In this document: one piece after another, positions 1-7,017 of the stretch
Position numbering within the stretch: the stretch's first letter is position 1
Layout: every line of letters starts with the position of its first letter
Origin: Rhodoferax sp.
GTDB lineage: Bacteria; Pseudomonadota; Gammaproteobacteria; Burkholderiales; Burkholderiaceae
Direction: 5' to 3'
Assembly: GCA_028292075.1 (NCBI GenBank)
Contig: JAQGNA010000289.1
Location: forward strand, 1-12,636
Length of the DNA: 12,636 nucleotides
Position numbers and translations under genes: made by a program
Notes under the pieces: model-generated
What the model was told of the DNA's origin: nothing
The model's input: only the letters and a program-made list of their open reading frames with translations
Databases searched by the model: none

Positions 1-328
1 CGAGCGGCCGCACTCGTTTTGTAAAGTCTTCCAGCAGCCCCGCAACAAATACTGGCCCGACCACGCCGACGAGCACCAGCAGCTCGGCAACGTGCTTGTG
101 CCGCTGCACCGCTGCGACGATGGTGGCTGCGACCAGTCCGAGGAACAGCGCGAGCCCGCCGATGCGGGGGGTCACGCTCAGGTGCAGCGCCTGGGGTTCG
201 GACGAGATGCCCGTGCAGGCCCGTCCGATCGCATTGCGCCGCACGATCACGATCGAAATCAGGGCGGAAGTTACGAAGGCGACAAAACAGAGCAGCATTG
301 GATTGGAATTTTCACTGCGGCGCGTCAT
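1..328 (-). CDS. WecA/MraY-like polyprenyl-phosphate sugar-1-phosphate transferase, N-terminal part
   Basis: The minus strand is open from an ATG at 328 to the window edge, giving 109 residues with no stop; the rest lies outside the window. Residues 11-29 form a hydrophobic first membrane helix. Then come TPRIGGLALFLGL (53-65), the conserved region after the first helix in WecA/MraY-type GT4 enzymes, a second hydrophobic stretch (about 82-99) and GLLEDFTKRVRP (98-108, with ED in place of the usual DD). Enzymes of this family move a sugar-1-phosphate from a UDP-sugar to undecaprenyl phosphate at the inner membrane, starting a polysaccharide repeat unit. An in-frame TGA lies 42 bases upstream with no other ATG or GTG between, so 328 is the best start, although no strong ribosome site is visible. 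The gene is divergent from the GT2 at 744. The exact sugar cannot be told from this fragment. Confidence 0.85.
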   Translation of the reverse strand, partial: MTRRSENSNPMLLCFVAFVTSALISIVIVRRNAIGRACTGISSEPQALHLSVTPRIGGLALFLGLVAATIVAAVQRHKHVAELLVLVGVVGPVFVAGLLEDFTKRVRPL

Positions 329-743
329 ACGGCTGGCCGCGGCGAAAACGGACGCGCGATAGTCTCACATCCGCGAAATGGTGGATGGCCTTGAAAAGCG
401 TCTGATGAGGCGGGTCAGCCGTAAGAGAGTGTGAAAGAGGTATGCCGCAGTCGGAGCCGGGTTTTTCCGTAGCATCAGGGTCCATGTCCTCGCGGTCGTC
501 CTCTCTGCCACCAGTGGCGCCCCCACCGCGCAGATGGGCACTGGCGACAAGCACACGATTCATGCCGATCGGTGGCGCGGACTGCCGAGGCTCGCTCGTG
601 GCGTCCATCCTTTTCAGTAGCACGGCCGCAACATGTTGCGATGACGCATAGTGATAATGGCATATCGTGGACCTTGCCGCCGCTTACCATGCGTCGAAAC
701 CTGACGCGGGTATGCGGGGGGGGGATCCTAGTGCTACCGAAAA
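329..743. other. 415-bp divergent intergenic region
   Basis: This gap separates two divergently read genes, so promoters for both should lie here. Short open frames exist on both strands but their translations are arginine-, serine- and proline-rich with no recognisable domain, and none has a good ribosome site. The region looks less uniformly GC-rich than the flanking genes. A run of nine G (716-724) lies 19 bp before the GT2 start. I find no convincing -35/-10 pair; the best AT-rich patch on the plus strand is GATAAT at 653-658, with no matching -35 at the right distance. No tRNA, clear terminator or insertion-sequence end is seen. Confidence 0.5.
716..724 (+). repeat. G9 homopolymer tract upstream of the GT2 gene
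   Basis: Nine consecutive G lie upstream of the ATG at 744. An in-frame TAG at 729-731 separates the tract from the reading frame, so a length change would not shift the protein. It could only act on the promoter or on the 5' leader of the message. Tracts of this kind can change length by slippage in surface-glycan loci of some bacteria; whether this one varies is unknown. Confidence 0.7.
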
Positions 744-1583
744 ATGACACGGGCTATGCTTGATTTCAGCCGACCGGTGACTGTGTCCATTGTGAGTCAC
801 CGGCATTGGTCAACCGTCCAGCCGCTTCTTCGCCAGTTGAGTACGTGGTGCGCCGCTTCCATCGAGAAGGTCATCCTCACGCTGAACGTGCCAGAGCCGG
901 TGAGCATCGACAGTGACCTCGCCTTTCCCGTGGAGGTAATCAACAACTCGCGCCCCCGCGGTTTCGGTGCGAATCACAACACCGCGTTCAATCAACACGC
1001 GGCGCCATGGTTCCTCGTGATGAACCCGGACATCCGCGTCGAGTACGACGTGATCTCGGCGTTGCTGGGCCGCGCGCAGGGCAAGACTGCCCTGCTCGCC
1101 CCGCGCGTGCTGGAACCTGGCCGCACGGACCCTGAGCCTTTTCGGACGCTTGTGACGCCGGCCGAACTGGTTCGACGCCGCACGCATGGCCATCTGCCGC
1201 CGCCGATTCCCAGCTGGGTGGCCGGCATGTTCATGCTGTTTCGCTCGGATGCCTATCGCAAGGTGCGCGGTTTCGACGAACGCTTCTTCATGTATTGCGA
1301 AGACGTAGACTTGTGCGTACGGCTGCAGTTGCAAGGTTGGAAGCTGCAGGTGGCGACCGATCTGGTCGTGCTCCACGAAGCGCAGCGCGACAGCCATACT
1401 TCCCTGCGAGCGCTGCTCTGGCACATGTCCAGCTTCCTGAAACTGTGGACTTCCGACGCCTTCTGGGAATATCTGGAGCTGCAAAAAAGCTGGAGCGAAT
1501 TCTCGCAGGGTCCTTCGGTGGTGCTATCGGGGTCGCGCCACGCACAGTCCACCGTCGCGGAGCCGGACAGCGTCCACAGCTAG
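744..1583 (+). CDS. GT2 family glycosyltransferase, rhamnosyltransferase-like
   Basis: This 279-residue GT-A enzyme would transfer a sugar from a nucleotide sugar to a lipid-linked glycan on the cytoplasmic side of the membrane. It opens with the nucleotide-binding strand VTVSIVSHRHW (12-22), then has NSRPRGFGANHNTAF (68-82), the metal-binding NPD of VMNPDI (92-97), WVAGMFMLFR (158-167) and the acceptor/catalytic block GFDERFFMYCEDVDLCVR (176-193). It ends with H211 in VVLHEA, all in the order seen in the WbbL-like rhamnosyltransferase group. Acceptor and donor are not provable from sequence. No membrane segment is evident. The start could be ATG 744 or ATG 756; neither has a strong ribosome site, and an in-frame stop at 729-731 excludes longer forms. 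It is the only plus-strand gene and converges on the large minus-strand array, sharing CTAG at its stop. Confidence 0.9.
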   Translation: MTRAMLDFSRPVTVSIVSHRHWSTVQPLLRQLSTWCAASIEKVILTLNVPEPVSIDSDLAFPVEVINNSRPRGFGANHNTAFNQHAAPWFLVMNPDIRVEYDVISALLGRAQGKTALLAPRVLEPGRTDPEPFRTLVTPAELVRRRTHGHLPPPIPSWVAGMFMLFRSDAYRKVRGFDERFFMYCEDVDLCVRLQLQGWKLQVATDLVVLHEAQRDSHTSLRALLWHMSSFLKLWTSDAFWEYLELQKSWSEFSQGPSVVLSGSRHAQSTVAEPDSVHS

Positions 1584-2692
1584 GCACTTGCGTCCTGTGC
1601 GGCGTCGAAGCGAGCCTCCCAGGAGTTGGCCGCGCGAAAGGCCTCGAGGCCTTCGACTTCGGTGGGCGCCGCCAGTGCCTGCTCCAGGGTACCGCCTGCC
1701 CCGTCCCGACTGGGGAGGACGAAGACGCCGCGGTCCTCGCGCGCATGGCGCGGCATTTCGCCAAATGCCGTGGTCACCACCGGCACGTTCAACGCGCGGT
1801 ACTCGTAGTACTTCACCGGATCCACCGCTGCGGTCAGGGTATTGCGTTCGAACGGGATCAGGCCGACGCCGAAGCGCGCCATCTGCCGCATGGCATCCGC
1901 ATGGGAGCAGGCAGGCCGCAACTCGATGTTGGCCGGCAGGCGGGCTGGCCGGACGCCATGCAAGGGTCCCACGAGGAGAAAGCGCAGATCGCTTCGCCCT
2001 CGCGCCAGGGTCCGCACCATGTCCCAGTCGAACCACCCCGCCAGCGTGCCGACATAGCCCACCAAGGTGGAATCACGCTGTCCGCGCAGCTCCGACACCT
2101 TCAGCAACGAGCGGGGATCGCAGGCATTTCCCACCAGCAGAACGCGCGCCGCGCCCAAGGCCGCGAACTTGGCCTGCAGGCGCGACGACGAGGCCTGCAC
2201 CACGTCGACCTCGCGGGCGATGCACCGCTCCACGGCGGCCATTGCATGCGCCGACAAGCCACGATGGAAGGCTGGAAAGTCGTCCATCGCATCGTAGACC
2301 ATGCGGCTGAAACCAGTGGCGCGCAGCACCTGCAAGGCAAGACGTGAAGGTTTTCCGATCACGAGCTCGCAGGAGCCGGTGGCGGCGAATCCTTCGATTC
2401 TGCGCAGGACGTCTCTCCACAGCAAACCATTGAGTGCCGTTCCACCGGGCAAGGGTTCGATCGGCAACGCTCGCACGGCCACTACCTCCAGCCAATGTGG
2501 CACCGGCTGGCCTGGCATCGTCGCAGGGGCACTCAGCCGGTGCAGATCAGACGGGCCAGGCAGGCGCGACGGATAAGGCTCCACCCAGAGGACGCGGCCT
2601 CCATGGCGCGCGTGGTGCCACTCCACGAACTTGTGCGGCCGCTGCGCGAAGTCAGCCCACCGCACGGGGGACAGGTACACCAGTCCGCTCAA
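1580..2692 (-). CDS. GT-B glycosyltransferase (GT4/GT1-like)
   Basis: A 370-residue protein with the two-domain GT-B layout. The N-terminal half includes LVYLSPVRWADFAQRPHK (4-21) and YDAMDDFPAF (133-142). The C-terminal half has a strand-loop VGYVGTLAGWFDW (211-223), FLLVGPL (238-244), GVGLIPF (275-281) and DPVKYYEYRALNVPVVTT (291-308), the donor-nucleotide-binding region that marks this family. It most likely adds one sugar to the growing repeat unit in the cytoplasm; donor and acceptor are unknown. The start is a TTG at 2692 whose TTGA overlaps the wecB stop by 4 bp. An in-frame GTG at 2680 is the next choice, and neither has a clear ribosome site. It is the last gene of the minus-strand array, and its TAG stop shares a CTAG with the stop of the opposing GT2, so no independent terminator fits between them. 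Confidence 0.9.
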   Translation of the reverse strand: MSGLVYLSPVRWADFAQRPHKFVEWHHARHGGRVLWVEPYPSRLPGPSDLHRLSAPATMPGQPVPHWLEVVAVRALPIEPLPGGTALNGLLWRDVLRRIEGFAATGSCELVIGKPSRLALQVLRATGFSRMVYDAMDDFPAFHRGLSAHAMAAVERCIAREVDVVQASSSRLQAKFAALGAARVLLVGNACDPRSLLKVSELRGQRDSTLVGYVGTLAGWFDWDMVRTLARGRSDLRFLLVGPLHGVRPARLPANIELRPACSHADAMRQMARFGVGLIPFERNTLTAAVDPVKYYEYRALNVPVVTTAFGEMPRHAREDRGVFVLPSRDGAGGTLEQALAAPTEVEGLEAFRAANSWEARFDAAQDASA

Positions 2693-3801
2693 GCGAAGTG
2701 ATCCAGTAACACCTTAGCGATCCGGCCAGCGGCCTTGCCATCGCCATATGGGGACACGCCGCGCGCCATGCGGGCATAGGCAACCGGGTCGTCCAGCAGC
2801 TCCTGCGCCGCCCGGACTATCGCGTCCTGGTGCGGGCCGACCAGCCTGACCACGCCCTCGTCTACCGCTTCGGGCCTTTCGGTTTCGTCGCGCAGCACCA
2901 GTACCGGCTTGCCAAGTGCCGGCGCCTCTTCCTGCACTCCTCCCGAATCACTGATGATGAAATGAGCGCGCTTCATGGCTGCCACGAAAGGTGCGTAGTC
3001 GAGCGGCTCGCAGAGGATGAAGTTGGGCAGTCCGCCAAGCACCGGATAAGCGACGTCTTTTACATTCGGGTTCGGGTGCACCGGATAGACGAATGTCACT
3101 GTCGGATTGCGCTCGGCCAATATGCGCAGTGCCGCGCACACTTCCCGAAACGGGGCGCCGAAGTTCTCGCGCCGGTGCGCCGTCACCAGCACCATGCGCC
3201 CGCCTTCGGGCACGGCTACTGTAAGAGGCAGGTCGCGCTGCGCCGTCATCAACAATGCGTCGATCACCGTGTTGCCGGTGACGATGATGTCCCTGGCGCG
3301 CGTACCTTCGTTCAACAGGTTTTGTTCGGAGCTTCGGGTCGGGGCAAAGTGCCACTTGGCCAGCCGGCCGGCGATCACGCGGTTGGCTTCTTCCGGGAAG
3401 GGGTTGTGCAGGTCGCCGGTGCGAAGGCCGGCTTCGACGTGGCCCAGCGGGATCCGGCGGTAGAAGCAGGCCAGCGCCACCGCCATGACCGTGGTGGTGT
3501 CGCCCTGGGCCAGGACCGCATCGGGCTGCTCGGTGGCCAGCACATCGTCGAGCGCCAGCAGCAGCCGCGCCGTGAGTTCGGGTAACGCTTGGTTGGGCCG
3601 CATGATGTCGAGGTCGATGTCGGGCTTCAGAGAGAAGAAGTCCAGCACTTGGTCAAGCATCTGGCGGTGCTGCGCGGTTGCGAGGATTCGGCAATTGACA
3701 CGGCCCGACTGCCGCAGCGCCAGAATGACTGGCGCCATTTTGACGGCCTCGGGTCGCGTGCCTACAACGCAGAGGACCTTGGGGAGCATGTTGTTCTTCA
3801 C
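2689..3801 (-). CDS. wecB: UDP-N-acetylglucosamine 2-epimerase (non-hydrolysing)
   Basis: This enzyme interconverts UDP-GlcNAc and UDP-ManNAc in the cytoplasm and so supplies ManNAc-type sugars. The 370 residues match the usual family length. GTRPEAVKMAP (14-24) forms the N-terminal nucleotide site. The residues corresponding to the known catalytic and binding set are present: D101 in QGDTTT, E123 in GHVEAGLRT, E137 in FPEEANR and H209 in TAHRRENFG. SDSGGVQEEAP (284-294) is the C-terminal UDP site. The longest form starts at GTG 3801, overlapping the preceding stop as GTGA. An ATG at 3789 gives MLPKVLCVVGTRPEA, closer in length to typical WecB N-termini, and has GAAG 8 nt upstream; it is a serious alternative. 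No UDP-ManNAc dehydrogenase (wecC) is in the window, so ManNAc itself or a product of an unseen enzyme may be used. Confidence 0.97.
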   Translation of the reverse strand: MKNNMLPKVLCVVGTRPEAVKMAPVILALRQSGRVNCRILATAQHRQMLDQVLDFFSLKPDIDLDIMRPNQALPELTARLLLALDDVLATEQPDAVLAQGDTTTVMAVALACFYRRIPLGHVEAGLRTGDLHNPFPEEANRVIAGRLAKWHFAPTRSSEQNLLNEGTRARDIIVTGNTVIDALLMTAQRDLPLTVAVPEGGRMVLVTAHRRENFGAPFREVCAALRILAERNPTVTFVYPVHPNPNVKDVAYPVLGGLPNFILCEPLDYAPFVAAMKRAHFIISDSGGVQEEAPALGKPVLVLRDETERPEAVDEGVVRLVGPHQDAIVRAAQELLDDPVAYARMARGVSPYGDGKAAGRIAKVLLDHFA

Positions 3802-5378
3802 TGGCGGGATCGGGCGATCAGGCGCCCGATACGATCGGCGTTGGCCATCAAAGTGAGGGTGTGCGATTTCTCGGGAAGTGCCGGGAGGCAGGCGCCATCG
3901 ACCACGAACACTCCGGGCAGGCCATGCACTTCACCGGCGGTGGAGGTCTGGCCGGCGACCGGTTCGGGCGTCATCGGGAGCGTCCCAGCGTAGTGTATGT
4001 CACTGCCCGGACGGCCCGCCGTGAAGCTGCCCGGCAGCATCCAGGCCCCGAGGCGCCACCAGGCGCGCGCCAAATCGCTGCGCGCCCGTGCCAGCACGCG
4101 GTCCGCCTCGGGCGGCTGTCGGCCGTCGACGCGCAGTTGGCCGTCCGCGGCAAGCGACACCTGCGCGTCCGAGAGATCGCCCGGCAGGAACAGGTTGCCC
4201 ACCAGGCAAGACCCGAGCAGATGGCGCAGAAGTTTCATGCCGGAACGCCGGCCCAAGGGCAGGTGGCGAGCGAACTCCCACATCGGCAGCCCAGTCGTAG
4301 CGAACGTCGAGCCGAAGCCTTTGCCACCACCGTCCAGGTCGAGCGTGAAAGCCAGCTGGCCGAGCCCGAAACCGCGCTCGCGCGCTTGGCCGAGGCGGGC
4401 GGGCAGCCAGAGCAGGAATGCCGCGGTCGGTGCCGACAGCAAGCGCAAGGACTGGGTGGAGCGCAGGGCGCGGAGCACCAGTGCGGAGGTCGCAATGGTG
4501 CCGGCGGCGACCACCAGCTTCGGAACGGTGAGTGTCACAAGCTTGCCGTCCTCGCCCAGCGCATGCACGGCCCAGCCAGAATCCGCCCTTTCGAATCCAT
4601 GCACGACGGTACCGGGCATCCATGTGAAGTTCGGTTGGCGCCGCAGACGCTCGAGGTCTTGCGACGCGGAATACATGGCGCCCCGGTGGCACCCGAAAAG
4701 GCAGTTGCCCGAGAGGTCGCAAGCGCGCCGGCCGTCGCGGTCCGCTCCGATCACCGCCACCCGTGGCCGGCCGAGCCGGAAGCCGTCGGCATTCAGTCGT
4801 GGGCGCGCGCTCTGGTAGCGCCGCAGCAGCAGTTGGTTGGCGCTGTCCATCGGCAGGGGTGCTGCGGCGATGTCGTCGAGGCCGAAGTAGGCCGACAGGT
4901 CGTCGTCGGCTCCGCCGCTGATCCCCATGCGACGCGCCACTGCTTCGTACGAGGCGTCGAGTTCGGACACGGCGAACGGAAAACGGCCTTCTTCCTGCGT
5001 GAAGCGGGCGACGCCACAGCCCCAGGCGTTGGTCAGGCCGCCGGCGGCCATCGAACCGACGGCGATGAAATCCTGCGCTGCCACGCGGTTGGCGGCGGCA
5101 AAGCCCTCGAAGGCAAAGGCCAGCGGCGGCGCCCGCAGCTTGGGCGACACCGCCTCGCGCAGCCGCAGCGCATGGAAGTCGCTGCCCACCATCCAGCGCC
5201 ATTGCTGCGGGTCGTTGGCGCGGGCCTGCAGGAATTCCTGCTGCGGCGGCGGCTGGCGGGGCGTGCGGCCGCCGTCGACCATCGCTACCCGCAGCCCGGC
5301 CGCCAGCAGCGGGAAGGCCGCGGACACGCCGGCCGCCCCGCTGCCGATGATCAGGATGTCGAAGTTGCTGTTGTTCAA
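3798..5378 (-). CDS. GMC-family FAD oxidoreductase
   Basis: This 526-residue flavoprotein should oxidise an alcohol group, probably of a sugar or lipid-linked sugar given its neighbours. The N-terminal FAD fold is DILIIGSGAAGVSAAF (7-22), followed by the flavin-contacting GSMAAGGLTNAWG (108-120), a cysteine cluster CDLSGNCLFGCHRGAMY (220-236), VVAAGTIATSALVLR (289-303) and the GMC C-terminal block with IHYAGTLPM (461-469) and VVDGACLP (492-499). The second active-site position, often Asn in this family, appears as H506 in PEKSHTLTLMANADRI. No signal peptide or membrane helix is clear. I chose TTG 5378 because GAGGA (5387-5391) sits 8 nt before it and the protein then begins right at the FAD fold; GTG 5399 is the alternative. 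An open frame continues upstream to 6263 but is only a shadow of the SDR gene. Its stop overlaps the next start (GTGA). Confidence 0.9.
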   Translation of the reverse strand: MNNSNFDILIIGSGAAGVSAAFPLLAAGLRVAMVDGGRTPRQPPPQQEFLQARANDPQQWRWMVGSDFHALRLREAVSPKLRAPPLAFAFEGFAAANRVAAQDFIAVGSMAAGGLTNAWGCGVARFTQEEGRFPFAVSELDASYEAVARRMGISGGADDDLSAYFGLDDIAAAPLPMDSANQLLLRRYQSARPRLNADGFRLGRPRVAVIGADRDGRRACDLSGNCLFGCHRGAMYSASQDLERLRRQPNFTWMPGTVVHGFERADSGWAVHALGEDGKLVTLTVPKLVVAAGTIATSALVLRALRSTQSLRLLSAPTAAFLLWLPARLGQARERGFGLGQLAFTLDLDGGGKGFGSTFATTGLPMWEFARHLPLGRRSGMKLLRHLLGSCLVGNLFLPGDLSDAQVSLAADGQLRVDGRQPPEADRVLARARSDLARAWWRLGAWMLPGSFTAGRPGSDIHYAGTLPMTPEPVAGQTSTAGEVHGLPGVFVVDGACLPALPEKSHTLTLMANADRIGRLIARSRQ

Positions 5379-5386
5379 GGCCTGCG

Positions 5387-5391
5387 TCCTC
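5387..5391 (-). promoter_or_regulatory. Ribosome binding site deciding the GMC start
   Basis: GAGGA on the minus strand lies 8 nt before the TTG at 5378. It overlaps the stop codon of the upstream SDR gene (5390-5392). It is the best-spaced Shine-Dalgarno match near this junction and is the reason for preferring the TTG over the GTG at 5399. Confidence 0.6.
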
Positions 5392-6613
5392 AGCGCCACC
5401 GCAACAGCGGACGGAGGGCCGGACCGGTCGCGCGCCAGAACATTTCTGCGGCGACCGCCGCCGCGAGGCCAAGTCCTGCCGAGAAAAAGCCCGAGGCAAC
5501 GCCGAGCCCGAGAAAGCGGCGCGCACCCTGCGGAGTGGCTTCGGCCAACGCGGTGGCGCAATCCAGCCGCCAGCCGAACTCCGCGCCCTGCGCGCCGCGG
5601 CCTTCGAGGCAGCGCAGCGTGCCCGGTGCCCAGCTCCCGAGGAGCGGCAGGCCCAGCACGCTGCCGCCGCGCAGGCGCTCGATCGCCCGCGCGTGCCGCC
5701 GCACCAAACCAGCGTCGGCCGCTTCGCCCAACACGTACCGAAGCAGAGTAGCGCTTTCCCGCAGCAGCAGCCTGCGGCGCGTGCCCATGCCCTGCTCCAG
5801 CGGGCGCAGGGTAAGGCCGAGCGCCGCCAAGTCGGCAGCCGAATCCATGGGGGCCAATGCGAACAGCGAGGCGAGCCGCTCCAGCGGCGCGACCCGGCCG
5901 CCGCTGAGCGCCCGGGCGGCGGTGACGAGGACCACCGGCACCGGCACGAACAGCCTCGCGCGACGCAGGCGCTGCTGCGCGATGGCACGCAGGAAGCGGG
6001 TGAACGTGACGGGCTCGGGTGCGCCGATCGACAGCACCCGACCGCTGAATCCAGGCCGCTGCGCCAAGGCCAGCAAGCCCAGCGCAAGGTCGTCCACGTG
6101 CACTGGCTGGATGCGCGGCGCCGGCAGGAACGCAGGCAGCAGGGGCAGCCGTTCGACCATTCCCACCATCGTGCCGAACAGCGCGCGCGGGGCACCGCCG
6201 TACACCTGGCCTGGCCGCAGCACCGCGCCGCCGGCGGCCAGCACGGCCTGCTCGATCTGCCATTTGTTGCGGCCGTAGGCGGTGGGTGCATCCACCCGCG
6301 CGGTCTGGCTTGAAACGAAGACGAAGCCGGCCCCGGCCTGCTGCGCGGCATGTAGCAATGCGCGGGCCGACGCCACTTCGCGAAGGTCAGTGTCGGCACG
6401 GCCAGCGCCAGTGGTGTCGGCAGCCAGGTGCAGTATCAGCCCGATGCCAGCCGGCAGCTGCTCTACGGTCGGTGCAGCTAGGTCGAAGCGATACCAGTCG
6501 TATCCAGGTAGTGCGCGGCGGCCGGCAGCCACCACTTCATGGCCGGCCAGGGTGAAGGCAGCCGTCACCCGCTTGCCGATGTAGCCACTAGCGCCGGTGA
6601 CGAGGACCCTCAC
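5390..6613 (-). CDS. NAD(P)-dependent SDR epimerase/reductase with long C-terminal extension
   Basis: A 407-residue extended short-chain dehydrogenase. The Rossmann motif is TGASGYIG (6-13), LHLAADT (61-67) follows, and the catalytic set is S101/S102 with Y113 and K117 in YGRNK. RPGQVYGG (133-140) and PVHVDDLA (170-177) complete the sugar-nucleotide epimerase-like fold. That fold usually ends near 300-330 residues. Here about 80-110 more follow, including a hydrophobic stretch at 367-392 that could anchor the protein in the membrane. The start is GTG 6613, overlapping the GtrA-1 stop as GTGA, with AAAGG 9 nt upstream; a longer frame reaching 6745 lies inside GtrA-1 and is rejected. Followed after 11 bp by the GMC flavoprotein, it may be the reductase partner of an oxidation-reduction epimerisation. 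Substrate and reaction direction are inferred, not seen. Confidence 0.9.
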   Translation of the reverse strand: MRVLVTGASGYIGKRVTAAFTLAGHEVVAAGRRALPGYDWYRFDLAAPTVEQLPAGIGLILHLAADTTGAGRADTDLREVASARALLHAAQQAGAGFVFVSSQTARVDAPTAYGRNKWQIEQAVLAAGGAVLRPGQVYGGAPRALFGTMVGMVERLPLLPAFLPAPRIQPVHVDDLALGLLALAQRPGFSGRVLSIGAPEPVTFTRFLRAIAQQRLRRARLFVPVPVVLVTAARALSGGRVAPLERLASLFALAPMDSAADLAALGLTLRPLEQGMGTRRRLLLRESATLLRYVLGEAADAGLVRRHARAIERLRGGSVLGLPLLGSWAPGTLRCLEGRGAQGAEFGWRLDCATALAEATPQGARRFLGLGVASGFFSAGLGLAAAVAAEMFWRATGPALRPLLRWR

Positions 6614-7017
6614 GCGCCGAGGCCTTTCTCGGCCGGCCCTTCCGGCTTGACAGGTGTGAAGACCACCAGCTTGCTGATCCAGTAGGTGCCCGCCACGATC
6701 ACCAAATCGGCGATGAACTTGGCGATTACCGGCTGCGTAATACAAAGCATCAGCAAGGCCAGGAGGCCGGAAGACAGCGGGATGTTCAGCGCCAGCAGCG
6801 CGAAGTAGCGAACGCCCTGGCCCATCGTGTTGCTGCGCTCCCCGGTGCCGAAGGTGAACTGACGATGCAGGGCGAATGCGAACAGTCCGGCGGCGATCTT
6901 TGCCATAACGTTAGCCACCAGCGGCCCTGCTACGCCGCTCGCCAGGAACAGCAGGAACCCCCCCATGTCGATGCCGTACGCGGCCAGCTGCACCAGCCCG
7001 TAGCGAACGAAGGTCAT
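6610..7017 (-). CDS. GtrA-family small membrane protein (GtrA-1)
   Basis: A 135-residue protein with about four membrane helices (roughly 7-30, 34-51, 69-91 and 97-120) and the GtrA-type positions FALHRQFTF (48-56) and YWISKLVVF (112-120), each an aromatic/basic end of a helix pair. GtrA proteins accompany polyprenyl-phosphate-sugar synthases and are thought to help move or present the lipid-linked sugar across the inner membrane; the mechanism is not settled. The start ATG 7017 overlaps the methyltransferase stop as ATGA. A longer frame to 7092 would run into the methyltransferase and adds only Ala/Arg-rich, shadow-like sequence. The stop overlaps the SDR GTG. The hydrophilic tail (about 121-135) is short and charged. 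It sits between a lipid-sugar synthase set and an SDR/flavoprotein pair. Confidence 0.86.
   Translation of the reverse strand: MTFVRYGLVQLAAYGIDMGGFLLFLASGVAGPLVANVMAKIAAGLFAFALHRQFTFGTGERSNTMGQGVRYFALLALNIPLSSGLLALLMLCITQPVIAKFIADLVIVAGTYWISKLVVFTPVKPEGPAEKGLGA

Noticed and set aside
312..623. 103-codon minus-strand frame in the intergenic region
   Set aside because: No motif, poor ribosome site, and it overlaps the start of the WecA-like gene in another frame.
636..658. Promoter-like TTGCGA and GATAAT on the plus strand
   Set aside because: The spacing is only 11 bp, too short for a sigma-70 promoter, and no better -35 sits at 16-18 bp.
1295..2347. 350-codon plus-strand frame
   Set aside because: Overlaps the 3' part of the GT2 and is antisense to the GT-B gene; no recognisable motif.
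3798..6263. Long 821-codon open frame on the minus strand
   Set aside because: Only the part from 5378 down is the GMC protein; the rest is an Arg/Ala/Gly-rich shadow of the SDR gene in another frame.
3861..6278. 805-codon plus-strand frame
   Set aside because: Antisense to two well-supported genes; composition (Arg, Ala, Gln, His rich) is typical of GC-rich antisense frames and no domain is seen.
4000..6399. 799-codon minus-strand frame overlapping GMC and SDR genes
   Set aside because: Low-complexity Arg/Ala/Ser sequence without a domain; it overlaps two genes with clear motifs.
6614..6745. N-terminal extension of the SDR
   Set aside because: Lies inside GtrA-1 and precedes the Rossmann motif with no domain of its own; GTG 6613 puts TGASGYIG at the expected place.
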